Positions 52,847 through 60,707 of a stretch of 62,760 bases of DNA are shown one piece after another. This stretch comes from an uncultured Candidatus Melainabacteria bacterium. GTDB taxonomy: Bacteria; Cyanobacteriota; Vampirovibrionia; Gastranaerophilales; Gastranaerophilaceae. Each line of letters starts with the position of its first letter. Positions within the stretch are counted from its first letter, which is position 1. Position numbers and translations under genes: made by a program. The stretch is taken from NCBI GenBank assembly GCA_934754735.1, contig CAKVJE010000001.1:1-62760 (forward strand), written 5' to 3'. A model generated the notes under the pieces. That model made no database searches. It had not been told where the DNA came from and was given only the letters and a program-made list of their open reading frames with translations.

Positions 52847-53787
52847 TACAAACAATACTTAATTGCTTCAATCATAGATTCAGGATTTGCAATGTTTTTG
52901 CCTGCAATATCAAACGCTGTTCCATGGCTAGGTGAAGTTCTAACTATATCAAGCCCGATTGTCATATTTACAGTTTTTTCAGAAGCTACTGCTTTAATCG
53001 GAATTAAGCCTTGGTCGTGGTAACAAGCAATATAACAATCATAAGGCGCTTTTTCACCTTTCAAATAACTTTGAACCCCGCCGATAAACAAAGCATCCGC
53101 AGGAAGTGGATTTGTAATGTTAATACCACGATTTCTCACAGCTTCAATTGCCGGAATAATCGTTTTTTCTTCCTCATCACCGATAATTCCATTTTCACCG
53201 GCATGTGGATTCAAGGCGCATAATGCAAATGAAGGCTTTTTGATAAGCAATTTATTTTGAAAATAGCTTCTTAATCTTTCGACTTTTTCGATAATAACTT
53301 CTTTAGTTAAAATTGCACTAACATCTTTTAATGCGCAATGCCTTGTAAGAAGCAACACTCTAAAATTTTTCGATACGAATAACATTTCAGCCTTTTGTCC
53401 ATTGTGCGCCAAAAACTTTTCTAAAACTTCTGTTTGTCCGTTAAAATTATGTCCTGCTAAGTGCATAGCTTCTTTTGAAGTCGGAGCTGTAACAATAAAT
53501 TTAGGCTTAATTTCGCAAGCTTTTTTTAGCGCTCTAAATGCAAAATCACCCGCACTTGCTGAAATTTCACCAGGAACAATTTTTTCTGGATAATCAATTT
53601 CAATAACTTCATAATTATTTTTTAGCGCAGAACCGCCGGAATATGTATTCAGAACTTTCGAATTTGAAATAATCACGATATCTTTTGACGGTAAATTTAA
53701 CAAGTTCAACGCCTTAATCGTAATTTCTGCACCAATTCCATTTGGATCGCCTGTTGTGATTGCAATTTTATGTGAGTAATTATTCAT
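52843..53787 (-). CDS. pdxA2: PdxA-family dehydrogenase, probably 4-phospho-D-threonate dehydrogenase (PdxA2)
   Basis: PdxA-family text: IAITTGDPNGIGAEITIKAL, metal-binding His in LLTRHCALKDV, NPHAGENG and CYHDQGLIPIK, and LDIVRTSPSHGTAFDIAGK. 314 aa. Classical PdxA makes vitamin B6, but this gene overlaps a DUF1537 kinase by 8 nt. PdxA2 with DUF1537 kinases is the known pathway for D-threonate/D-erythronate-type acids (phosphorylation, oxidation, decarboxylation to DHAP). I therefore prefer PdxA2; B6 synthesis cannot be excluded. Confidence 0.85.
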   Translation of the reverse strand: MNNYSHKIAITTGDPNGIGAEITIKALNLLNLPSKDIVIISNSKVLNTYSGGSALKNNYEVIEIDYPEKIVPGEISASAGDFAFRALKKACEIKPKFIVTAPTSKEAMHLAGHNFNGQTEVLEKFLAHNGQKAEMLFVSKNFRVLLLTRHCALKDVSAILTKEVIIEKVERLRSYFQNKLLIKKPSFALCALNPHAGENGIIGDEEEKTIIPAIEAVRNRGINITNPLPADALFIGGVQSYLKGEKAPYDCYIACYHDQGLIPIKAVASEKTVNMTIGLDIVRTSPSHGTAFDIAGKNIANPESMIEAIKYCLY

Positions 53788-55084
53788 GATGTTTAAAATA
53801 ATCCAAAATGTCGATTAACGTTTTTGTGTTACCTAAATTGCCTGACTTTGTAACAATCCAGCGATTATTAATATCTGAACATATTGAAATCGCCGGTGCT
53901 ACTTCATCAACCAACTTTAATTCATTTGATTTTATTGCTTTACAGCATTTATAAGAAGTTTCGCCACCAAGCGTAATTAGAATTACGTTTATTTTTGCCA
54001 AAACCATCTCAGTTAAAATTGCTAAAAAGTCCGTTATTTTTATTGCCAATTTATCTTTTGTTAATTCAGCATTAAAAGAATCTTCTGAAAAACCGTCAAA
54101 ATTCGCAATAAGGTGCGAAGTATGCACTACAACAGTAATTCCACTATTTAAATTTCTATAAACTCTATCAACTAAATCTTCCGTTACGCCACCTAAAATA
54201 TCTTTAACGTCTAACGCAATAAAGTTAACATTTTCGATATCATCCGATTGTTCTAACTTTGTAATTTGTTCAGCAGTAATTTGTGTTGCTGTTCCAGACA
54301 CTATAAACTTTGGTAACTTTTCTAATTTTAGCGGTTCATGTTCTTTTTCAATCCCTGATAACCAGCACTTTCCAAGAACTTGAGCTCCGGCTGCTGTTCC
54401 GGTTGGTAAAAGTTTTTTATCACACTTTTTAATAGCGAGCGCAATTTGCTCAATATCAGTTATTGAAGTAGCATCCGCAACAATAAGTCTTTTGCCCTCT
54501 TTAATCAATTCATTAATCTTTATTAAAATCGGACCGGCACCGTTCATTACAGTTTTTAAGTCAATTGTACCGACTAAACCTTTTTGTTTCTCATCAAGTT
54601 GAGACGCTAGAAGCGTAGGAACATGCGATTCCAAAATTGGCGAATGTGGATCCATTGCCATTTCGGTTCTACCTAACGGAACTCCTTTTAACAAATGATA
54701 TCCGCCAACGGTAATACGTCCCTCTTGAGGAAACGCCGGCATGATAATCGCGGCATCATAATCTAAAATTTGCAACATTGTTAAGGTTTCTTTTGCGATA
54801 TGACCGCGAATTGTTGAATCAATTTTTTTGTAATAATAATCGAATGAAAAATTATCAACAAACGCTCTTACAGCTTTTTCAACTCTTTCTACAGCTTCCC
54901 AATCTTCTACATTTCTTGATTCTGAAGAAAGAGCCCAAACTTCTGTATCCGCTTTGTCTTGCGGTATACATTCACTATCCAAAAGAATTTTTGTATTTGC
55001 ACCACGCAAATGAAACTGCAAAGCTGTATCATTTGCACCGGTTAAATCGTCAGCAATTATTCCTACAATATCAGAAAATATCAT
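53780..55084 (-). CDS. Four-carbon acid sugar kinase (DUF1537; DtnK/OtnK-like)
   Basis: N-terminal GIIADDLTGANDTALQF, YYKKIDSTIRGHIAKET and MPAFPQEGRITVGGYHLL, and C-terminal nucleotide-binding text ILITLGGETSYKCCKAI and GLVGTIDL, match the DUF1537 kinases (D-threonate, D-erythronate and 2-oxo-tetronate kinases). 434 aa. It is joined to the tail-less ssb by TAATG and overlaps pdxA2, so the three form one operon. Confidence 0.9.
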   Translation of the reverse strand: MIFSDIVGIIADDLTGANDTALQFHLRGANTKILLDSECIPQDKADTEVWALSSESRNVEDWEAVERVEKAVRAFVDNFSFDYYYKKIDSTIRGHIAKETLTMLQILDYDAAIIMPAFPQEGRITVGGYHLLKGVPLGRTEMAMDPHSPILESHVPTLLASQLDEKQKGLVGTIDLKTVMNGAGPILIKINELIKEGKRLIVADATSITDIEQIALAIKKCDKKLLPTGTAAGAQVLGKCWLSGIEKEHEPLKLEKLPKFIVSGTATQITAEQITKLEQSDDIENVNFIALDVKDILGGVTEDLVDRVYRNLNSGITVVVHTSHLIANFDGFSEDSFNAELTKDKLAIKITDFLAILTEMVLAKINVILITLGGETSYKCCKAIKSNELKLVDEVAPAISICSDINNRWIVTKSGNLGNTKTLIDILDYFKHHE

Positions 55085-55416
55085 TATTGTTGTTCAGCAT
55101 CCCTTTTTGAGCCTAATAATCTTACATTATTAGCTACTATTAAAAATCTTTCTCTTTCTTCACCACTTTGGTCTGTCCATTTGCTGATAGAAATTCTACC
55201 GTCAACAACCACTTGGCGACCTTTTTTTATGTATTCACCGGCGAATTCAGCTTGTTTATCCCAAACCTCTATATTATACCAATCAGTAGTTTCAGCTTTC
55301 GTTTTTCTATCCCAGCGATTTACAGCCAAAGAAAAAGTTGTTTTAACTTTGCCTGATTCAAAATATTTGATTTCCGCGTCTTGTCCTGCTCTACCGATGA
55401 TAGTTGCTGTATTCAT
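55084..55416 (-). CDS. Second SSB-family protein, without acidic tail
   Basis: OB-fold protein (110 aa): MNTATIIGRAGQDAEIKYFE, FSLAVNRWDRK, DWYNIEVWDKQAEFAGEYIK, RQVVVDGRISISKW. It ends in KRDAEQQ with no acidic DDxxF tip, so it may bind DNA without recruiting SSB partners, as in some cyanobacterial SSBs. It precedes the DUF1537 kinase. Confidence 0.88.
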   Translation of the reverse strand: MNTATIIGRAGQDAEIKYFESGKVKTTFSLAVNRWDRKTKAETTDWYNIEVWDKQAEFAGEYIKKGRQVVVDGRISISKWTDQSGEERERFLIVANNVRLLGSKRDAEQQ

Positions 55417-55504
55417 TAATTATCTCCTTAATTATTCAAGTATGAAAATATTATAGCATAATACTTGCAGAATGCTACATGCTGAAAAAAATAAAAGGAG
55501 TTAT

Positions 55505-57358
55505 TTACGCTTCGCTTTCTGCCGGCAACTTATTTTTAGGAATATATTCTTCAATTTCTTCAGGCGGCGGATTTATAGGAAGTCTGAAACCAAATGTTGA
55601 GCCTTCGCCTTCTTTTGAATTAACAAAAACTTGTCCATGATGATGTTTTTCAACCGTAACTTTTACCAAATGCAATCCCAAACCTGTTCCTTTAACAGTA
55701 TGAGTTGCATTTTCGCATCTGTAAAAACGGTCGAATACTTTCTTTTGGTCTTTTTCTGAAATACCAGGACCTTGATCTTCCACGCTAACTTCTACATACT
55801 CGCCATCTCGAGAGCGTTCAACGCGAACTTTGATACGTTTTCCGTCAGGTGAATATTTAATAGCATTTGATAAAATATTCATAAATGCGCGAGAAATACT
55901 GTCCACATTCAAGTATATTTGCGGTAAATCAGGTTCTTTCATTATAGAAATCGTCAAATCGTGTTCCTTAGCTAAAACTTGAACTTGGTTAACCGCATCT
56001 TCAACAATTTCAATAATATCCTGTTTAGTTTTTTCCATGTGAACATTTTGAGCTTCGTATCTTGAGAAATCAAGAATATCATTTACCATTCGGTTAAGTC
56101 TGATTATTTCTTGGTTCATAACCCCAATAAATTCTCTTTGAGTATTAAAATCAAAATCGTTACCGAAATTATAAAGCGTATCAATATAGCTTCTCAATAC
56201 TGTTACAGGTGTTCGAAGTTCGTGCGAAACATTAGAAATAAAGTTAGAACGCAATTGATCCATCTCAACATCTTTTGTAACGTCAATAAGTACGATAATG
56301 TAGCCAACGTAAGAATTTGAGCGGGTAAACATTGGCGAAATTAAGCATTTCAAAATTCTTTGGTCAATAGTAATATTAAATGGAACAGGTGCGCCATCGT
56401 CATCAAGTGGTGTGTCTTTAAATTCCGTAATTTTATCTGCAAAACAAAATTCACCGCTAGAATCGCAGAATTGTTGGATTTGAGTATTAAGAATATCTTC
56501 TTCTTCAACTTCCAAAAGTCTTTTTGCGTAATTGTTCACCATGATAACTTTATCGTGGCTATCACAAACAACAACACCATTTACAATACTCATCAATACT
56601 GACTCTAACTTGTTACGTTCAAATGTCAAACTTTCAATTGTTTGTTCATTATAACGGCTCAAACGCTCAGACATATCATTAAACGCAGAATAAAGTTCTT
56701 TAATTTCTTTATCTACATCTTTATCGTCTAATTTATAACCGAATTCACCTGATGAAATCTTTTTAACACCTTGATGAAGCTTGCGAAGTTCTCTGGTTAC
56801 AATCGAAGTATTCATGTAAATAATACCGACAATTACAAACCAAGCAAGCAAAAATACGATTGCTAAAGATGTATTAGAAGTTGCGGATGCTTTATCAATA
56901 ATAGTTCCTGAAAGCCCAACTTCAACCGAACCGACATTAGTTGAGTTACTCATATTCTTAACTACCATTGGCGAACTTACCGTAATACGAGCTTTTTCTG
57001 CTTGATCAGGATAATCATCCTTGCTTGAATATATCACTTTTGATTTATTGTCTTTGAAAATAATATAAGCAATATCATTATTACTTTTTAAAACAGAAAG
57101 CGAATTTGATCTTAGCGCATCATATTTTGCAAGTTCTGGAACTTCTTTCGTTACTTCAACTCCTTCAATCGCAAGAGTTTTAGAGAGAACTTGACCAAAA
57201 TTTCTGTATGCATGGTTCATATTTTGATTGATACTATAAGTCGCAAAGCCCGCTGAAGCCAGAATAAAAGCAGTACTTACCCCCAAGCCCGCAAGTATAA
57301 GCCGAGTTTGAGCAGTCATCCCTTTCTTCTTTGTTTTTGTTTCAGCACCAGTTACCAT
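55505..57358 (-). CDS. NblS/Hik33 (WalK)-like PAS sensor histidine kinase
   Basis: Two membrane spans (~17-41 and ~163-183) flank a periplasmic domain. HAMP (~184-236), PAS (~247-360), HisKA with His379 (FISNVSHELRTPVTVLRSYI) and HATPase (NILSNAIKYSPDGK, DQGPGIS, GTGLGLHLVK) follow. The order and SYIDTL-x3-G after the His resemble NblS/Hik33, the kinase that controls RpaB in cyanobacteria, and WalK of Firmicutes. The open frame begins at 57394, but the promoter TTGCTT-17-TATAAT lies there, so the ATG at 57358 is the likely start (617 aa). No partner regulator gene is in the window. Confidence 0.9.
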   Translation of the reverse strand: MVTGAETKTKKKGMTAQTRLILAGLGVSTAFILASAGFATYSINQNMNHAYRNFGQVLSKTLAIEGVEVTKEVPELAKYDALRSNSLSVLKSNNDIAYIIFKDNKSKVIYSSKDDYPDQAEKARITVSSPMVVKNMSNSTNVGSVEVGLSGTIIDKASATSNTSLAIVFLLAWFVIVGIIYMNTSIVTRELRKLHQGVKKISSGEFGYKLDDKDVDKEIKELYSAFNDMSERLSRYNEQTIESLTFERNKLESVLMSIVNGVVVCDSHDKVIMVNNYAKRLLEVEEEDILNTQIQQFCDSSGEFCFADKITEFKDTPLDDDGAPVPFNITIDQRILKCLISPMFTRSNSYVGYIIVLIDVTKDVEMDQLRSNFISNVSHELRTPVTVLRSYIDTLYNFGNDFDFNTQREFIGVMNQEIIRLNRMVNDILDFSRYEAQNVHMEKTKQDIIEIVEDAVNQVQVLAKEHDLTISIMKEPDLPQIYLNVDSISRAFMNILSNAIKYSPDGKRIKVRVERSRDGEYVEVSVEDQGPGISEKDQKKVFDRFYRCENATHTVKGTGLGLHLVKVTVEKHHHGQVFVNSKEGEGSTFGFRLPINPPPEEIEEYIPKNKLPAESEA

Positions 57359-57365
57359 ATTTGGA

Positions 57366-57394
57366 ATTATACCATGTAAAGTTTTTTTAAGCAA
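57366..57394 (-). promoter_or_regulatory. Promoter of the kinase gene, predicted leaderless
   Basis: Minus strand: TTGCTT (57394-57389), 17-nt spacer, TATAAT (57371-57366), 7 nt, ATG 57358. No SD. It excludes the longer start at 57394. Confidence 0.65.
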
Positions 57395-57542
57395 TTTTTA
57401 ATTTGTTTTTAGCTTCTTTGATGCCACCAAACTTGGAGAAACTTTTCTAATACATAACGACAAGTAAAAGTTGTCGAAAAGTTTAATGAAAATTTGCATA
57501 TCAAGATTTAATATAATAAAGAATCCTCATCGCTCAAACTTT

Positions 57543-57564
57543 CCTCTCTTTTTTCTAAGAGAGG
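57543..57564 (+). terminator. Terminator-like hairpin upstream of the radical SAM gene
   Basis: CCTCTCTT pairs with AAGAGAGG around a 6-nt loop, followed by TTTCTTT. It would stop transcripts entering from upstream, and the gene restarts from the -10 just after it. Confidence 0.5.
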
Positions 57565-57575
57565 TTTCTTTATGT

Positions 57576-57581
57576 TATAAC
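57576..57581 (+). promoter_or_regulatory. -10 box of the radical SAM gene, predicted leaderless
   Basis: TATAAC ends 6 nt before the ATG at 57588; no SD and a weak -35. Confidence 0.4.
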
Positions 57582-57587
57582 TATATT

Positions 57588-58655
57588 ATGAACTATTCTA
57601 ATTTATTCGATTTGGCACGAGATTTTTACACATCACTTTCAAGTAGTGATAAATATGGTAGAGCTAAGATTCCATTCAGATATTTTCTAGAATTAACTTA
57701 TCATTGCAATTTAAATTGTCCTTATTGCTATGTAGGTTCTGAAAGAAATAAACAAGAATTAACAACAGACGAATGGAAAAAAGTTATAGAGCAACTTCCA
57801 TTTTATTCAATTGCAACATTAGTTGGTGGAGAACCTTTGATGCGCAAAGATTTTATTGAGATTTTCTCTTATCTTTCTAAAAAAATAATGCACAAAGTTC
57901 ACGTTGTATCAAATGGAATTTTAATTAATGACGAAATTATTAACGCATTTATAAAATACAAATTATTGCTTTTGTCTGTGTCATTAGATGGTTATGGAAA
58001 CAATCATGATTTAAATCGCGGAAAAGATGGCATTTTTGATAAAATAATTTCCAATCTTGAAAACTTAAAATCAAAAAAGAAGAGCCAAATGATTGATATT
58101 AAAACAATTGTGCTAGAAAATAATCTTGATGATTTGCCGAAACTTTATAGACTTTGTGAAAAAATGGGTTTTGAATTCTTATCAATTTCATTTTTGAGAA
58201 ACAACAATTGGAAGCAAAGCTCTATCTTACAAGAGAGTTTTATTCCAGAATTTACTGCAAATTATCCGATAGAAAAATATTTTAACGTTGAGCATTTTAA
58301 AGAAGTTTATCAGGAAATCAAAGCTATTAAAGGAAATACTAAATTACGTTTTTCGCCAAAATTTGAATATTCTGAAAATCCTCTTGATACCATTGAAAAA
58401 TTTTTCAATTTGCCTGCTGAGAAACCTGTTAACGAGATTTACAAACCTTGTACTTATCCTTACACAAATATGATGATAAATCCTGAGGGGTTTGTTTATC
58501 CTTGCCTTTCACAAAAAATCGGCAACGTTAAAGATAAAACGCTAAAAGAATTGTTTAATGCTCCACATTATTGTTGTTTTAGAAAAAATTTAAAAGCTAG
58601 TGGTGGCACATTTGGTGCGTGTCAAATGTGTTGTGAATTGACTCCAAAAATTTAA
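57588..58655 (+). CDS. Radical SAM/SPASM-type protein
   Basis: 355 residues. The radical SAM motif CNLNCPYC (ELTYHCNLNCPYCYVG) and a GGEPL motif (LVGGEPLMRKDF) are followed by a barrel, then a C-terminal Cys-rich auxiliary-cluster region (CTYPYTNMMINPEGFVYPC, CQMCC), as in SPASM/Twitch proteins. These modify peptides or enzymes or carry out cofactor chemistry; target unknown. The ATG at 57588 is chosen over the longer frame from 57471, which would add residues encoded in the hairpin/promoter. Confidence 0.88.
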   Translation: MNYSNLFDLARDFYTSLSSSDKYGRAKIPFRYFLELTYHCNLNCPYCYVGSERNKQELTTDEWKKVIEQLPFYSIATLVGGEPLMRKDFIEIFSYLSKKIMHKVHVVSNGILINDEIINAFIKYKLLLLSVSLDGYGNNHDLNRGKDGIFDKIISNLENLKSKKKSQMIDIKTIVLENNLDDLPKLYRLCEKMGFEFLSISFLRNNNWKQSSILQESFIPEFTANYPIEKYFNVEHFKEVYQEIKAIKGNTKLRFSPKFEYSENPLDTIEKFFNLPAEKPVNEIYKPCTYPYTNMMINPEGFVYPCLSQKIGNVKDKTLKELFNAPHYCCFRKNLKASGGTFGACQMCCELTPKI

Positions 58656-58685
58656 ATAAAAAAATACCTCTTTAAGTTAAAGAGG
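58655..58685 (-). terminator. Terminator of the small 58752-58925 gene
   Basis: Minus strand: CCTCTTTAA pairs with TTAAAGAGG, followed by TATTTTTTTATT. It overlaps the end of the convergent radical SAM gene. Confidence 0.7.
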
Positions 58686-58751
58686 CACTAAAGATAAGTA
58701 AGTTGGGGAAATTAAATTGTAAGTAATATTGTAAGATGGTATAAATAAAAT

Positions 58752-58925
58752 TTAATTTTTGACTCTGGAAATAAATGTAACTCGGGATTTCAAATCCATC
58801 GCGAAGAGTCGCATTTCATCCATTAATACGTACGATTTATCCTCAGTAGGATTTTCGTTTATATAAAATTCTCTAGAAATCTGTGTTGCCATAGCATTTA
58901 TGTTATATGACTGTAATAATGCCAT
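58752..58925 (-). CDS. Small protein of unknown function
   Basis: 57 residues from the ATG at 58925 (SD GAGG, 5-nt spacing); a TTG seven codons upstream is in frame but has no SD. The sequence (MALLQSYNINAMATQISREF ... MRLFAMDLKSRVTFISRV) has no Cys and no known motif. A terminator follows it, which supports a real transcription unit. Confidence 0.5.
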   Translation of the reverse strand: MALLQSYNINAMATQISREFYINENPTEDKSYVLMDEMRLFAMDLKSRVTFISRVKN

Positions 58926-59351
58926 AAAAGCCTCGTTTCTCGCCAATTTAGGGCGTATTTACTTAAGCCTTAATGTGTAGTTTCTTAACTAAAGCACATT
59001 TATTTAGCGCCTTATTTAAGCAACTGCCCAATAGGTCAAGTTTTTTTAATCCAAAAACTTAATTTGTTTTATTTGAACCAAATATTTTTAATTCAAATAA
59101 ACATAAAGCTTTTGATTTTGTTTTACTCTCTGTGTTTCGTCTTACGTATATATAAAGTATTTCAAAAAAAAGAAATTTCAGTTAAGAATGTCTTTGTTAC
59201 AAAACTTAATATTTTAAGAATCCTTGCATTCCAGATATTTTGTATTTTCAATTCTTCAGTTTCAAAAATCCCGTCACTACTGGTGTTTTTTGATAAACTT
59301 TAAAGCTTAAGAGCTAATTATTACAGATGTTTACAAAGACAACAAAAGTCT
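58926..59351. other. Intergenic stretch of 426 nt
   Basis: I see only AT-rich sequence with a TTGACC (59041-59036, minus strand) that could serve as a -35 for the small gene, and AAAGAC/GTCTTT (59335-59353), a weak stem after glyA. A 79-codon TTG-start frame at 59064-59303 has no SD and is hydrophobic; I do not call it a gene. Confidence 0.5.
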
Positions 59352-60590
59352 TTATTTATACAATGGATATTTTTCACAAAGTTTAGAAGCATCTAATCTT
59401 AATTCGTTCAAAACGTTTTCATCTTCTGAATTTTTAATTGCTTCTGCAATAATTCTAGCAACTTCTTTCATATCGTTTTCTTTAAATCCGCGAGTTGTCA
59501 TAGCTGCAGCACCCAATCTGATACCGCTTGTTACAAAAGGACTTTGCGGGTCGTTAGGAACTGTATTTTTATTAGCTGTAATACCCACTCTTTCAAGAAC
59601 ATTTGCCATATCTTTACCTGTTTTACCGGTTTTTCTTAAATCCAAAGTCATTAAGTGGTTTTCTGTCATACCACCAACGATTTCCATACCGTTTTCAATA
59701 AGACCTTCAGCCATAGCCTTTGCATTTTTAACGATTTGTTGAGCATATTCTTTAAAAGCAGGGGACATAGCTTCTTTTAAAGCAACAGCTTTTCCTGCAA
59801 TAATATGTTCTAAAGGTCCGCCTTGGATTCCAGGGAATACAGCCTTATCAATTTGTTGAGCAAATTCCTCATCACACATAATAATACCGCCTCTAGGCCC
59901 GCGTAAAGTTTTATGAGTTGTTGTTGTAACGATTTGTGCGTAACCGGCTGGAGATGGGTGAACTCCGCCTGCAACAAGTCCTGCAATGTGTGCAATATCT
60001 GCTAACAGAACTGCACCAACTTCGTCGGCGATTTCTCTAAACTTTTTAAAATCAATTATTTTGGAATAGTTACTTGCACCACAAATAATTAATTTTGGTT
60101 TATATTCATGAGCTTTTTTTCTAACATCTTCATAATCAATATTACCTTCAGCGTCTACTCCATAACTTTTAGCGTCAAAATATGTTCCTGAGAAGTTCAC
60201 AGGACAGCCATGGCTCAAATGTCCGCCATTAGATAAATCCATACCTAAAATTGTATCGCCATGTTTAAGCAATGCAAAAAATACTGCCATATTTGCTTGC
60301 GCGCCTGAATGCGGTTGAACATTCGCATGATTCATTTTAAATAATTCACATGCTCTTTTTTGTGCTAACTCTTCAACTTTATCAACGATTTCGCAACCAT
60401 TATAATAACGTTTATGTGGTTTACCTTCTGCATACTTATTAGTTAAAACACTTCCGCAAGCTTGCATAACCGCAGGAGAAGTAAAGTTCTCACTTGCAAT
60501 AAGTTCGATTGTATTTTGTTGTCTGTGTAATTCTTCGTCTATAAATTGTGCTAATTCAGCATCTGTTTCTCTAACTTTATCTAAATTCAT
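59352..60590 (-). CDS. glyA: Serine hydroxymethyltransferase
   Basis: PLP enzyme converting serine and THF to glycine and methylene-[43 protein letters not shown], the PLP-Lys region [17 protein letters not shown] and HLMTLDLR are diagnostic. The ATG at 60590 has a near-perfect SD (AAGGAGGAG); the in-frame start at 60608 is not supported. 412 aa. Confidence 0.97.
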   Translation of the reverse strand: MNLDKVRETDAELAQFIDEELHRQQNTIELIASENFTSPAVMQACGSVLTNKYAEGKPHKRYYNGCEIVDKVEELAQKRACELFKMNHANVQPHSGAQANMAVFFALLKHGDTILGMDLSNGGHLSHGCPVNFSGTYFDAKSYGVDAEGNIDYEDVRKKAHEYKPKLIICGASNYSKIIDFKKFREIADEVGAVLLADIAHIAGLVAGGVHPSPAGYAQIVTTTTHKTLRGPRGGIIMCDEEFAQQIDKAVFPGIQGGPLEHIIAGKAVALKEAMSPAFKEYAQQIVKNAKAMAEGLIENGMEIVGGMTENHLMTLDLRKTGKTGKDMANVLERVGITANKNTVPNDPQSPFVTSGIRLGAAAMTTRGFKENDMKEVARIIAEAIKNSEDENVLNELRLDASKLCEKYPLYK

Positions 60591-60640
60591 ATACTCCTCC
60601 TTAAACATAATTTACTTAAAATTCCCTCGTTAGTTTAATC

Positions 60641-60657
60641 TTAACAAAAGGTTAACA
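60641..60657 (-). promoter_or_regulatory. TGTTAA direct repeats (WalR-box-like) between glyA and the 60708 gene
   Basis: Plus-strand TTAACAAAAGG occurs twice in tandem (60641-60651, 60652-60662). On the minus strand this reads TGTTAA-N5-TGTTAA, matching the WalR consensus TGTWAH-N5-TGTWAH. It could act on glyA or on the divergent tagged gene. Confidence 0.4.
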
Positions 60658-60707
60658 AAAGGGCAAATTTTAAATTTACGTGTTTTTATATTTGAAAGGA
60701 GTAAAAA

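Noticed and set aside
57471..57587. Longer N-terminus of the radical SAM protein
   Set aside because: It would be encoded through a terminator-like hairpin and the -10 box and has no homology; the ATG at 57588 fits.
58718..58735. TGTAAG pair 12 bp apart resembling the TGTAAM sites
   Set aside because: It lies between the 3' ends of two convergent genes, not upstream of a promoter, and the last base is G. It shows how easily such pairs arise in AT-rich DNA.
58752..58925. RiPP precursor for the adjacent radical SAM protein
   Set aside because: Opposite strand, no Cys/Gly-rich core, no leader-like pattern; not enough to claim a modified-peptide system.
59064..59303. 79-codon hydrophobic frame
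   Set aside because: TTG start, no SD, biased AT-rich composition and no recognisable domain.
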